Origin: Actinomycetota bacterium
GTDB lineage: Bacteria > Actinomycetota > Geothermincolia > Geothermincolales > RBG-13-55-18
Direction: 5' to 3'
DNA: 64,000 nucleotides
Assembly (NCBI GenBank): GCA_014360655.1
Contig: JACIXC010000012.1
Coordinates: 39,505-103,504, forward strand
Shown: positions 17,328-25,812 of the stretch, piece by piece
Position numbering within the stretch: the first letter of the stretch is position 1
How the letters are laid out: every line of letters begins with the position of its first letter
Position numbers and translations under genes: made by a program
The notes under the pieces: model-generated
What the model was told of the DNA's origin: nothing
What the model saw: only the letters and a program-made list of their open reading frames with translations
Database searches by the model: none

Positions 17328-17993
17328 ATGAAAGCCACGAAAGCAGCTGCGCTGTTGCTTTCCCTGGCCATGCTCGCGTTATCCGTGGTCTCCTGCGGCA
17401 ATGCCGGCGAAAGCCCCGCCCCGCCGCAACCGGCGCCGCTCAAGGAAAACGGAACGGGAACTCCGCCCGCGGTCCAGCCATCATCCGGCGACACCGTGCT
17501 CATGGTCGTATGCCAGGACGGCTTCCAGGATATCGAGTACAACACGGTGCGCGGCGAGCTGGCCGCCGCCGGATACAAGGTGAGCGTGGCCGCCCCGCAG
17601 AAGGCGACGGCCTCCGGCGTATCCGGAACCAGCGTCGCCCCGGACCTCGCCCTGGCTGAGGCCCATGCAGCAGGTTACCTGGCGGTGGTCTTCATCGGGG
17701 GGCCGGGAACGGATTCTCTCTTCGATAACGAGGACGCGCACCGCCTGGCCATGGAAGCAGCGGAAGGGGGCAAGGTCCTGGCGGCCATATGCCTGGCCCC
17801 GGCGATCCTCGCCCGGGCCGGCTTGCTCGCGGGGAAGCGTGCCACCTCTTACCCGTCCGCCTCCGGCTACCTCACCACCGGCGGAGCCGACTACACCGGC
17901 AGCGAGGTCGAGGTGGACGGCAACGTCATCACCGCCTCCGGCCCGGACGCGAGCCACGACTTCGCCCAGGCGATCATCGACGCCCTACGCTGA
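17328..17993 (+). CDS. DJ-1/PfpI family lipoprotein
   Basis: A 221-residue protein with a lipoprotein signal peptide (hydrophobic 6-20, lipobox VVSC at C23), a Pro-rich linker to about 52, then a DJ-1/PfpI domain. The nucleophile elbow is AAICLAPA (C155), and the partner Glu is in DIEYN (E70). The residue after the Cys is Leu, so the His of PfpI proteases (CHG) is absent and protease activity is unlikely. Glyoxalase or deglycase-type chemistry or a redox role is possible. It is unusual for this mostly cytosolic family to be exported. The start has GAGGGGGTAGGAACG. Confidence 0.88.
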   Translation: MKATKAAALLLSLAMLALSVVSCGNAGESPAPPQPAPLKENGTGTPPAVQPSSGDTVLMVVCQDGFQDIEYNTVRGELAAAGYKVSVAAPQKATASGVSGTSVAPDLALAEAHAAGYLAVVFIGGPGTDSLFDNEDAHRLAMEAAEGGKVLAAICLAPAILARAGLLAGKRATSYPSASGYLTTGGADYTGSEVEVDGNVITASGPDASHDFAQAIIDALR

Positions 17994-18017
17994 CCCGTGC
18001 TCCGGGATCCCCGTGTA

Positions 18018-19252
18018 TCACGCATCCGTGGACAGGCGGTCGAAGCTTTTGCGCTCCCAGTTCCGGAAGTAACGGGTCCACATCTTGAGCCAGGGCGCGG
18101 GAACCGCCGGTCGCTCCCTGAGCTCGCGCACCGTCGCCTTGAGGCATGGCCCGCCCATATTCCGGTAGCGAAAGGCCCCGATACCCCAGAAATCGCGTAT
18201 CCTTTTCCTGAGCTCCTTCTCGTCCTCGCTCGCGATCACCTTCCGCATGTCCCACCGGCGCCAGTCCGTGATGCAGTGGATGAGGAAGGGTCCTCCTTCA
18301 CCCGCTCCTCGTAGAGGCTCAGGAAACGCCGGGAGGTGTCACCGGCTTCCAGTACCTCGACGGCCATGTCGGCCGCTATGTCCGCGGAGAACCAGGCGGC
18401 CGGCACCCCATCGCACAGCTCGGTGCTCTCCAGGCCAGCCGCGTCTCCCACCAGGATCATGCCGTCCGTATGATTGGGCATGCCCCGCAGCCGCGGATCC
18501 AACCCCACGAAGATCTCGAACCCCTCCCACGTGTGTGCCCGCAGCCTTATACGGGGTGCCACCTCGTCCCGCCACCAGGGCAGTTTCCCGGTCAGGTTCT
18601 CATGATAGACCTCGAAGAGCCTTCGCAGGTTGGGCACCCGCCCGCCGTCCAGGCGAAGGCACTGGTCCTGCATGAAATGGAGGCTGGAGTTGTAGGGCCA
18701 GGACATCAGGCCGTTTCCGTGTCCCAGGGGAGGCGCCACCTGCTGCTCATCCCAGCCCCAGCAGAAGCGCAGCTTGTACCCGAAGATGCGGTTCACGTCC
18801 TCCTTGTCCATCTCATAATCGTAGACATCGGCCAGGGTAATGGCCTCGGGCGGGTACTTCTCGCGCACCCCCGCCTTTATCGCCAGCAGGCCCTGTGAAC
18901 CCTCCGCGTCGATCACCAACCGGCAGGGGATGCGCTCCCCGCCGTCGGTCACCACCCCGCAGACGGCGCCATTGCCGTCGCGGATCACGTCCACCACCGT
19001 GGTGGACGTGCGCAGCTCCACCCCCGATTCCACCGCACGGTTTGCTTCCCACTGGCAGAACGGCTTGCAGTAGGCGTTGTAGCCGAAGCTGAAGATGGGG
19101 GAGAAGGGCCTGGGGACCTTGAGGGAATCGTCGATATCGATGTCCCCGGCGTCTATGTCCTTTATGGTGTTCATCAGATCGGCGACATCGTCGTCAGCGG
19201 TTCCACTGGTCTTTGCTTGGTACCTTGAACCAGCATGAATGAACCACGTTCA
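18018..19252 (-). pseudogene. Broken geranylgeranyl-reductase-family FAD oxidoreductase
   Basis: The main frame (19174 down to 18236) encodes the middle and C-terminal FAD-oxidoreductase regions, including DGMILVGDAAGLESTELCDG. The frame then shifts near 18286-18290. Restoring one base after GAGGACCC gives a smooth continuation (VKEDP-FLIHCITDWRRWD) into the frame ending at 18018. Upstream the frame is open only to about 19252. The N-terminal GxGxxG nucleotide-binding segment is missing, although some residues upstream of the ATG look coding. Two independent lesions suggest a decaying pseudogene. A sequencing error could explain the frameshift but not the lost N-terminus. The intact relative is at 8186-9421. 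Confidence 0.75.
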
Positions 19253-19399
19253 TCTATCAAAGAGCGAATTTACACACAAAAGGGCACGTTATCTCCCCGG
19301 AATCCGCTTGCATGATGACGGCTTACGGCAGTCAACGGCTCATGGGATGATGAAGCGAGGCTCCAGGGCTGACCGGTTGCCGTACGTTGACACCCATGG

Positions 19400-19433
19400 A
19401 AAAAGACGGGCCGGCACTTGTGAATACCGGCCC
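19400..19433 (-). terminator. Terminator of tRNA-Arg
   Basis: Reading the minus strand, GGGCCGG, a 12-base loop, CCGGCCC, a G and then TCTTTTT follow the tRNA 3' end by about 11 bases. A classic intrinsic terminator. Confidence 0.8.
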
Positions 19434-19444
19434 GGTTCCGTTAC

Positions 19445-19520
19445 TGGAGCCCCTGGGGAGAATCGAACTCCCGACACAGGGATTAGGAATCCCTTGCTCT
19501 GTCCACTGAGCTACAGGGGC
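19445..19520 (-). tRNA. tRNA-Arg (anticodon CCU)
   Basis: A 76-base cloverleaf with CCA encoded. The acceptor stem GCCCCTG pairs with CAGGGGC, D-arm GCTC...GAGC, anticodon stem AGGGA/TCCCT with loop TTCCTAA (anticodon CCT in DNA), T-arm with GTTCGATTC. It reads AGG codons. The discriminator is T, which is unusual for tRNA-Arg. Confidence 0.93.
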
Positions 19521-19631
19521 TCGATCTCTCTCCGGTTTCCCTGTCCGTTGTTTAAGTCAACCAAACCAAGAGTCGGCTCTCAGGTCATCTTAACCGTTAC
19601 GCACCGTTTTTAACGTCCGTTATTATGGCCC

Positions 19632-20378
19632 TCACATGTTCATCATGTCCAGGTACCACTTGTCGCCTTCTTTGACCATCTGGAGCTCCGCGGGGGTTTC
19701 CGCGTCCTTGACGTCCTCCGTGCTCTCGGTTCCCGACTCGTCCACCACGGTGACCTTGCCCTCGACGATCTCCACCGTGGCCTTGTCGTCACCCTCCATT
19801 GTGGTCTTGTACTTCACGCCCGAGAACTTCATGCTCTTATAGGTCGAGAAGAACATGTCCTCGAAGAACTCGTCGATGCTCCCGTAATCGCCGTATGAGA
19901 GCATGGACTCCAGGTATTCCAGGGAGGAGGGAGCGATGGTGCTCTTTAGCAGCTTCGCGTCCTTGTTTTCCATCGCCTTGAGGAAGTTCGCCGCCACTTC
20001 CTCCGGCCCTCCCTTGCCTCCTCCTTCCCCACCGGTGAACCATTTCGGTCCCACTGCGAATCCCAGGAGAAGAACCACTATGGCGCCGACGACCAGCAGT
20101 CCCAAACCCCCGAAGAGGACGGCCTTGCCGCCCCCTCCCTTCTTGCCGCCCGCGGGCTGATAGTATCCGGGCGCGGGGGTGGCGGGTGGCGGCTGGTAGG
20201 AGGGTTGCATCCCCGCAGCCGGCGGGGCCGCTTCCCGTGGGGGTGGGGGTGTTGCAGCGCTCGGCGGTGGCGGCACCGTGGCGGCTTGCGTCGCCTCCGC
20301 CCGAGCAGGCGCCCCGCACTTGGGGCAGAAGGCGCTGCCCTCGCTCAGCTCGGAGCCGCATTTTTCACAAAAAGCCAT
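19632..20378 (-). CDS. Zinc-ribbon single-pass membrane protein with NTF2-like extracellular domain
   Basis: A 248-residue protein. An N-terminal zinc ribbon (CEKCGSE ... CPKCGAP, residues 4-22) is followed by a Pro/Ala-rich linker to about 78, one transmembrane helix (VLFGGLGLLVVGAIVVLLLGF) and a C-terminal domain of about 120 residues, PEEVAANFLKAMENKDAKLL onward. That domain resembles DUF4878/lumazine-binding NTF2-like folds. The start has a perfect AAGGAGG. The zinc ribbon is cytosolic and the rest outside by topology. Function unknown; similar architectures are common in Actinomycetota and Firmicutes. Confidence 0.8.
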   Translation of the reverse strand: MAFCEKCGSELSEGSAFCPKCGAPARAEATQAATVPPPPSAATPPPPREAAPPAAGMQPSYQPPPATPAPGYYQPAGGKKGGGGKAVLFGGLGLLVVGAIVVLLLGFAVGPKWFTGGEGGGKGGPEEVAANFLKAMENKDAKLLKSTIAPSSLEYLESMLSYGDYGSIDEFFEDMFFSTYKSMKFSGVKYKTTMEGDDKATVEIVEGKVTVVDESGTESTEDVKDAETPAELQMVKEGDKWYLDMMNM

Positions 20379-20617
20379 GAGAACCTCCTTAGTAGCTTGC
20401 CGTTCAAATCACTTAAACAATGATAAACGTTTTCACGCCCTAAATCCATGCGCCGCGACAACACGGAAGGTGCCTGCCGAAACGACCCGGCACCCGACAA
20501 ACCTGGAGGACTCCTGCCGAAACGACCCTGCACCTGATAACCGCATGCGCTGTTCGAAATGGCGTGAAGGTAGCCCGAAAGGCTCCAAGAGCGCTCAAAA
20601 GATGCACGTAAGGTATC
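20379..20617. other. Intergenic region with a short imperfect direct repeat
   Basis: Between divergent genes. Two imperfect copies of CTGCCGAAACGACCC followed by GCACC lie at about 20473 and 20515. No ORF is supported. The promoter of the zinc-ribbon gene must lie here. Confidence 0.45.
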
Positions 20618-20659
20618 CCCCAAGGCGCCCTTGACAAGCGCCTTGGGGCATTCTAATTT
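20618..20659 (+). promoter_or_regulatory. cbi operon promoter inside an inverted-repeat operator
   Basis: A perfect 11-bp inverted repeat (CCCCAAGGCGC at 20618-20628, GCGCCTTGGGG at 20638-20648) is centred on a perfect TTGACA at 20631-20636. A weak -10, TAATTT, follows at 17 bases (20654-20659); TCTAAT at 15 bases is an alternative. A repressor bound to the repeat would block RNA polymerase. As RNA it would be a hairpin if transcription came from further upstream. Confidence 0.6.
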
Positions 20660-20711
20660 TAAACATGCCTGCTTAAGAAGGGCGGGCGAGATGAAATAAG
20701 TAACAGGAACG

Positions 20712-20767
20712 GGAACCACGGAGGTTCCGCGGGGGATGTACCCCGGGAAGTTCCGTGTTTTTATTTT
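20712..20767 (+). promoter_or_regulatory. Terminator/antiterminator leader of the cbiMNQO operon (attenuator or riboswitch platform)
   Basis: Between the promoter and cbiM a long interrupted hairpin pairs CACGGA/TCCGTG, TTCC/GGAA and GGGG/CCCC (20717-20757) and ends in TTTTTATTTT: an intrinsic terminator placed before the coding region. An alternative stem GGAACC (20712-20717) with GGTTCC (20723-20728) would break the terminator base and TTCC arm. The two mutually exclusive structures indicate transcription attenuation. No B12-box (GCCACTG) is present, so it is not a standard cobalamin riboswitch. The ligand is unknown; Co2+ or Ni2+ would fit the operon. Confidence 0.65.
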
Positions 20768-20782
20768 CAAGGAGGGAGAAAG

Positions 20783-21463
20783 ATGCACATACCCGACGGT
20801 TTCCTCAACGCCGGAACCAGCATCGCCACCGGGGTGGTCGCCGCGGGAGCGGTGGGATACGGGCTGTACAAGGCACGGGAGGAACTGGACGAGAAATCCG
20901 TTCCCCTGCTCGCCCTCTGCGCAGCCTTCGTGTTCGCCGCGCAGATGCTCAACTTCCCCGTGGCGGGCGGGACCAGCGGCCATTTCCTGGGCGGGGTGCT
21001 GGCGGCGGTCCTCCTGGGCCCATGGCTGGGCGGACTGGTGATCGCCCTGGTCTTGCTCATCCAGTGCCTGGGCTTCGCGGACGGCGGGCTCACGGCGCTG
21101 GGGGCCAACGTCTTCAACATGGCGGTCGTAGGAACCATCCTTTCATATTACATTTTCTACGGCGTGAAGTCGCTTCTCCCAAGGAGCAAGGCTTTTTTCC
21201 TGGCAGGCACGGGCGCGGTGGCCTGGCTCTCGGTGATGCTCGCCTCGGGCGCCTGCGCGGTGGAACTGGCAATATCCGGCACCTCGCCACTGGGAGTGGC
21301 CCTGCCGGCCATGCTGGGGGTGCACGCCATCATCGGGGTCGGAGAGGCGGTGATCACGGTGCTGGTGGTGAGCGTGGTGCTCGCGGTGCGCCCCGATCTC
21401 GTACGTACTTATGACCTTCGTCCGGAAACGCCCGGTTTCAAGGGAGCGGAGGTGAGCAGGTGA
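20783..21463 (+). CDS. cbiM: Cobalt/nickel ECF transporter substrate-binding membrane protein CbiM
   Basis: A 226-residue integral membrane S-component that starts MHIPDG, the N-terminal loop whose Met amine and His2 coordinate Co2+ or Ni2+. It has six or so hydrophobic helices and the family signatures FPVAGGTSGHFLGG and FADGGLTALGANVFNM. The start has AAGGAGGG eight bases upstream. It is followed by its PDGLE partner with a one-base overlap. The metal (Co or Ni) cannot be told from sequence, and no cobalamin biosynthesis genes lie in the window. Confidence 0.95.
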   Translation: MHIPDGFLNAGTSIATGVVAAGAVGYGLYKAREELDEKSVPLLALCAAFVFAAQMLNFPVAGGTSGHFLGGVLAAVLLGPWLGGLVIALVLLIQCLGFADGGLTALGANVFNMAVVGTILSYYIFYGVKSLLPRSKAFFLAGTGAVAWLSVMLASGACAVELAISGTSPLGVALPAMLGVHAIIGVGEAVITVLVVSVVLAVRPDLVRTYDLRPETPGFKGAEVSR

Positions 21464-21843
21464 TGGAAGCGCGCAGGAAGGGCTTGTACGTTTTCATACT
21501 TGCCGGGCTGGCCGTGGCGGTAGCGCTGGCGCTGTTGGTCTCCCCCTGGGCCTCCTCCTCGCCTGACGGTCTGGAGAAGGTGGCGGAGGACAAGGGATTC
21601 CTTGAAAAGGCGGAGGAGACCGAGCCCGCCTGGGAAAGCGCCCCCATACCCGATTACGCCATGCCCGGCCTCACCAGGGAAGCGGTGGACGAGGAGACCG
21701 GCGAGGTGGTGGAGGAGCCCACCAAGCTGGCCACCGCCCTGGCCGGGCTGGTGGGCACGGTGGCCATCTTCCTCATCGCCTGGGGTCTGGCCCTGGTACT
21801 GAAGAAGAGGACCCCTGACGAAGCGAACACCGTCCCGCGGTAG
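21463..21843 (+). CDS. PDGLE domain protein (CbiN-equivalent ECF transporter component)
   Basis: A 126-residue protein with two transmembrane helices (about 8-28 and 96-114) enclosing a loop with SSPDGLEKVAEDKGF, the PDGLE signature. It replaces CbiN in many cobalt/nickel ECF transporters, where it assists loading of CbiM. The ATG overlaps the cbiM stop by one base; GGAGGTGAGCAGG lies just upstream. An Asp/Glu-rich stretch in the loop could attract metal ions. Confidence 0.9.
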   Translation: MEARRKGLYVFILAGLAVAVALALLVSPWASSSPDGLEKVAEDKGFLEKAEETEPAWESAPIPDYAMPGLTREAVDEETGEVVEEPTKLATALAGLVGTVAIFLIAWGLALVLKKRTPDEANTVPR

Positions 21844-21862
21844 GCCACGGGGGAGAAGGCGC

Positions 21863-22618
21863 TTGAAGCACGCTTTCCTGGACCGCTACAGTGACCTGCG
21901 GAGCCCCATTCACCGGCTCGACCCTCGGGCCAAGCTGTTGGGGTTCGCGACGCTCATCGTGATCTGCGTCACCACCCCTCCCAACCTCTATGCGGCCTTC
22001 GCCGCCTACCTCGGGTTGGAGCTTGCGCTGCTGTGGCTCTCCCGGCTGCCCCTTGGTCACGTGGCCAGGCGCATGCTCGTAGTCCTTCCCTTCGTGCTGA
22101 TGGTAGCCGTCTTCATCCCCTTCTTCGACAAGGGAGGAGGCAGCTACAACCTGGGGCCGGTGCGGGTTTCCGCCCATGGGTTGCTGGTTCTGTGGAACGT
22201 GGCCGCCAAGTCCACGGTGAGCGTGCTGGCGGTGATACTCCTCTCCTCCACCACCCCCTTCCCCGACCTCCTGCGCGGGATGGAGAGGCTGCGTGTGCCC
22301 CGCCTGCTGGTGGCGCTGCTCAGTTTCACCTACCGCTACATCTTCGTGCTGGTGGACGAGGCGCAGCGCATGCGGAGGGCGCGAGATTCCCGTGGGTGGA
22401 GTGGAAAATGGCTTTGGGAGGCCAGGGTCGTCGCTCACATGATCGCCACTCTCTTCCTGCGCTCCTACGAGAGGGGGGAAAGGGTTTATGCGGCCATGCT
22501 GGCCAGGGGTTACGACGGGGGCTTACGCACCCTGTACCTCTACGAGCCGGGGGTCATGGAGCTGGGCTTCGCGTCCCTGGCGGCGCTCTTTCCCCTGGCC
22601 GCCAGGCTGCTGGCCTAG
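21863..22618 (+). CDS. cbiQ: Energy-coupling factor transporter transmembrane protein CbiQ
   Basis: A 251-residue T-component linking CbiM to the ATPase. The pattern IHRLDPRAKLLG near the N-terminus and the ERGERVYAAMLARGYDG coupling helix (an ARG motif, about 212-228) are diagnostic. A second, atypical RARDSRGW motif precedes it. Four or five membrane helices. The start is TTG at 21863 with GGGGGAGAAGG upstream. Confidence 0.93.
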   Translation: MKHAFLDRYSDLRSPIHRLDPRAKLLGFATLIVICVTTPPNLYAAFAAYLGLELALLWLSRLPLGHVARRMLVVLPFVLMVAVFIPFFDKGGGSYNLGPVRVSAHGLLVLWNVAAKSTVSVLAVILLSSTTPFPDLLRGMERLRVPRLLVALLSFTYRYIFVLVDEAQRMRRARDSRGWSGKWLWEARVVAHMIATLFLRSYERGERVYAAMLARGYDGGLRTLYLYEPGVMELGFASLAALFPLAARLLA

Positions 22619-22734
22619 GTCAAGGATGAAATCGGGTGCCTGGAAGGGGCGCCATCGGGATCAGGAGTGATATGGTAATAACTGGCATCCCGGAAACCGG
22701 GCCGGCCAGGCCCAGGCGGAAAGGAGCGGGATAA

Positions 22735-23511
22735 GTGCATCACAGGCCGGCGGTGGAGATTCGAGACCTTTACTACGCTTACCCGGACGGGACACCGGCC
22801 CTGCGGGGCGTCAACCTCCTGGTCGAGGAGGGTGAATCGGTGGGCATCGTGGGACCGAACGGCGCGGGAAAATCCACCCTGCTCCTGCACCTAAACGGCA
22901 TCCTCACAGGCCGCGGCGAAGTGCGCATCTTCGGCCTGCCGGTGGAGAAGGCGAACCTGCGGGAGATCAGGCGGCGCGTGGGCCTGGTCTTCCAGGACCC
23001 GGACGACCAGCTCTTCTCCCCGACCGTCTTCGACGACGTGGCCTTCGGGCCCCTCAACATGGGCCTCTCCCGGGAAGAGGTGGCCGCGGCCGTGGCCAGG
23101 GCCCTGGAGCAGGTGGGATTGGAGGGGATGGAGAAGCGCTCCGCCTTTCACCTCAGTTTCGGGCAGAAGAAGCGCGCGGCAATCGCCACCGTGCTCTCCA
23201 TGAACCCCGATCTCCTGGTCCTGGATGAACCTTCCAGCAACCTCGATCCCCGCGCGAGGCGTGAGTTCTCAGAGCTGCTGCAGCGCACGAAGATCACCAA
23301 GATCCTGGTCACCCACGACCTTCCCTTCGTCTTCGAGAACTGCGAGCGCGTGGTGGTGATGGACAGAGGGAAGGTGGTCGCGGACGGCGATGTCCTTGCC
23401 GTAATGTCCGACGAACGACTGCTCCAGGAGCACGGCCTGGAGCTCCCCTTCGGGTTTTACCCGGTGCAACGTGAGGTTTCCCGGGAATCTCCCGACCGCG
23501 AACGCGAGTGA
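22735..23511 (+). CDS. cbiO: Energy-coupling factor ABC transporter ATPase CbiO
   Basis: A 258-residue ABC ATPase. Walker [10 protein letters not shown] is at 40-48, the Q-loop is in [14 protein letters not shown], the signature is [12 protein letters not shown] (Phe for the first Gly, seen in some ECF ATPases), Walker B is [12 protein letters not shown] and the switch His is in LVTHDLPF. A homodimer would power CbiMQ. The start is GTG at 22735 with AAAGGAGCGGGATAA. A 116-base gap separates it from cbiQ. Confidence 0.95.
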   Translation: MHHRPAVEIRDLYYAYPDGTPALRGVNLLVEEGESVGIVGPNGAGKSTLLLHLNGILTGRGEVRIFGLPVEKANLREIRRRVGLVFQDPDDQLFSPTVFDDVAFGPLNMGLSREEVAAAVARALEQVGLEGMEKRSAFHLSFGQKKRAAIATVLSMNPDLLVLDEPSSNLDPRARREFSELLQRTKITKILVTHDLPFVFENCERVVVMDRGKVVADGDVLAVMSDERLLQEHGLELPFGFYPVQREVSRESPDRERE

Positions 23512-23788
23512 CCTCGATGGAGTGAAACCCCTCAGGCGTTATCGCAGGCGTGGCGAGAAGATATCCTTCTGGCCATGCCTCCCCTTACCCACCATTTCAA
23601 ATTTCATCCCAGCGAGATCGCCATGTCGGCATAATCGTGTCTCATCGCGATCTGGTTCTCCGATGATCTCTCTCCTTATCGTCATGATCTTTTCTCGAAG
23701 ACATGTCACGCCTCCGGGCCATTATTTCGGAGGTATGGCTTTATCGCAACGATGTTTGCCGGGAGGTGGGTGAATCCCTTCGCTATAT

Positions 23789-24868
23789 CTACCTCAGGAG
23801 GTGGAGGTTGCCGAGGTGGACGCAGGTGAGGCCGGCTTCCCTGGCCGCCGACAGGCACTCCTCCGCCTGGCGGCGCGAGGTCACCGGCAGGTCGCGCATG
23901 GCGTGCTGCGGGTGGAAGGCCAGCAGGGAGTAGGGGATGTCCGGGTCCAGGGAAGAGATGAAGGAAGCGATGCGCCCCACTTCCTCCGCCTCCACGTAGC
24001 CGGGAACAAGCAGGGTGCTGGCGACGAGAGGCGGGGGATCGGGACGCTCCGCTATGCGGGAAGCCGCATAGGAAAAGTTTTCCAGAGTGCGCCGGTTGGA
24101 CACACCGCAGAGGGCGCGGTGGAGTCCGGGGTGGAAGGCCTTGAGGTCGAACTTCACGCAGCCCCCGCTGGCCAGGGACAGGTCCATGGCGCGCCGCAGC
24201 AGCCCCGGGTGCATGCTACCGTTGGTCTCCCAGCATATACGCAGGCCTCCCCTTCTCCTCTCCAGGGCCAGCTCGGAAGCCCTGAGAGCGAAGGGCATCT
24301 GGGGGGAGGGGTCGCCGCCGAAGTAGCAGATGCAACCCGTGCGCGCGTCGGCGGCTTCCGCCAGCTCCCGCGGTGTGAAAACCGGCGCCAGTCTGGCGGT
24401 CAGGTAACGGAACTGGGAGTTCTGGCAGAATAGGCAGTCGAAGGAGCAGGCTCCCAGGAAGACAGCCAGGTTGTAGCGCCCGCGGTCCCGGCTGCCCGGA
24501 CACACCCAGTCGGCCACGCAGTTTGTGGGCAGGGAATCGTAGTAGTACTCCAGGACGCCGCCCCGGGCGGTCCCGGAAAGGTGACGCAACTTACCGTTCC
24601 TTACCGTACGCAGGCCGCAGTAACCCTTCTCCCCCTCCCCCATGGTGCACCCATTCCCGCACACGCGGCAGGTCCTCCCCCCCGCCGTTCTGGGAGGTTC
24701 CGGCGGCAGTTCGAAGGGCGCCCGCACGCGTGCGTGCGCCTCGCGCGCCCGCCTCTCCGCCTCCCCCTCTCCCTCCGCCAGGCAACGCGCGCACGCCCCC
24801 AGGGCGCGCGAGACCCCGGGCACGATACCGCCGCATACGGCGCATCTCCTTCCTTCCTCATCGACCAC
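23789..24868 (-). CDS. Radical SAM protein, AmmeMemoRadiSam/PflA-like type
   Basis: A 359-residue radical SAM enzyme. The SAM-cluster motif is C141-x3-C145-x2-C148 in GACSFDCLFCQN, followed by YFGGDPSPQMPFAL and WETNGSMH. The N-terminus holds several extra Cys pairs (C9/C12, C26/C29, C67/C70/C74/C84), likely zinc ribbons or an auxiliary cluster. It resembles the radical SAM member of the AmmeMemoRadiSam system, but the AMMECR1 and Memo partners are not nearby. Function unknown. It converges on cbiO. Confidence 0.85.
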   Translation of the reverse strand: MVDEEGRRCAVCGGIVPGVSRALGACARCLAEGEGEAERRAREAHARVRAPFELPPEPPRTAGGRTCRVCGNGCTMGEGEKGYCGLRTVRNGKLRHLSGTARGGVLEYYYDSLPTNCVADWVCPGSRDRGRYNLAVFLGACSFDCLFCQNSQFRYLTARLAPVFTPRELAEAADARTGCICYFGGDPSPQMPFALRASELALERRRGGLRICWETNGSMHPGLLRRAMDLSLASGGCVKFDLKAFHPGLHRALCGVSNRRTLENFSYAASRIAERPDPPPLVASTLLVPGYVEAEEVGRIASFISSLDPDIPYSLLAFHPQHAMRDLPVTSRRQAEECLSAAREAGLTCVHLGNLHLLR

Positions 24869-25264
24869 GCGCTTATCGGCCTCCTTCCCGCGGTCTTCCC
24901 ACGGCCCACATGCCGTATCACCATCTTATAGAACTCCGGGCCACGGGAACCATACCGGATGGCCGGTCCGCCGGCCGCACACGCCCCGAAGCGCACAGCG
25001 GCAAGGCCCCTCGAAAGCGCGAAGATCATCTTCCGAAATTCCCCTTTCCCCTCCGTTGCTGCGGACCGGCACTTCCCGCGGCCCGGAAAGGGAGGGGGCG
25101 GGGCGGGACGTCCGGTGTTAAGATAACCTTTAGGCAAGCCGCCGAGGAAAGGAAGCCTTGCGATGTTTCCTCTCCACGCGTTGGTCGGGCGGCGCGCTTA
25201 GCGCGCCTCCCTGGTGGCCCGCGGTTGCTTATCGAGGCGCGGTCAACGCAAATCACTTACGGGA
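24869..25264. other. Intergenic region between divergent genes
   Basis: About 395 bases with no supported ORF. Composition is GC-rich with no strong promoter match, terminator or repeat that I can defend. Confidence 0.4.
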
Positions 25265-25804
25265 ATGGAAAGTAACACACGGGGAACGGAGGAGCGCATC
25301 CGGAAGGCGGGACAGGCCGTCAAGTGGGCCTTCGTCATCTTCCTCGCGGTGGTTGCCGGTCTTATCGCCGCGCTGCAGATCTTCCACACCCATCCCGCCC
25401 AGGACGTCCTGTCGCGGGCGGTGGAGAGGGTGCAGCAGGGGGACATCGAGGGAGCCATGGAATACGTGGACCCGCAGGGGCAATTGGGCGTCATCTGGCG
25501 GGAAAACGTCGGCGGGGCGCGGGATACCCTGGCCTCCCTCGTGGACCGCTACCGCCTGGAATTCTCCTCCCTGAAGTACAAGACCCGCGTGGAAGGGGAC
25601 TTCGCGGAAGTGCAACTTGCCGGTGGCAGGATCGCGGTTTACGCGAAGAACGAGGGTGGCCTTCTCGCCTTTTTCGACCTGGAGGGCTCCGACCTGGTAA
25701 TCTACATGCAGAAAAAGGGTGGTTCCTGGCTGATAGAAGGGGCCAACTACGACCTGCTGGAAACCCTTTCTGGGAGCCTGGACTGGTTGTACGAGATGAG
25801 GTAG
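25265..25804 (+). CDS. Single-pass membrane protein of unknown function
   Basis: A 179-residue protein with an N-terminal anchor helix (about 18-38, WAFVIFLAVVAGLIAALQIF) and an extracytoplasmic domain: QDVLSRAVERVQQGDIEGAM onward, then beta-rich segments. The layout (anchor, helix pair describing a per-molecule budget, beta strands) recalls NTF2-like DUF4878 domains and the zinc-ribbon protein at 19632. ATG 25265 has no strong ribosome site; GTG 25214 is an in-frame alternative. The next gene begins nine bases after its stop and has a similar plan. Confidence 0.65.
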   Translation: MESNTRGTEERIRKAGQAVKWAFVIFLAVVAGLIAALQIFHTHPAQDVLSRAVERVQQGDIEGAMEYVDPQGQLGVIWRENVGGARDTLASLVDRYRLEFSSLKYKTRVEGDFAEVQLAGGRIAVYAKNEGGLLAFFDLEGSDLVIYMQKKGGSWLIEGANYDLLETLSGSLDWLYEMR

Positions 25805-25812
25805 CGGTTTCC

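Noticed and set aside
19445..19520. tRNA-Arg as an integration site for an element
   Set aside because: No integrase, no duplicated tRNA 3' end and no phage genes were seen nearby.
19239..19613. An ORF across the tRNA reading APGENRTPDTGIRNPLLCPLSYRG
   Set aside because: This is the well-known false protein read antisense to a tRNA; the tRNA-Arg explains it fully.
20379..20783. Cobalamin riboswitch upstream of cbiM
   Set aside because: No B12-box GCCACTG or other consensus was found and the segment before the terminator is too short. Another ligand remains possible.
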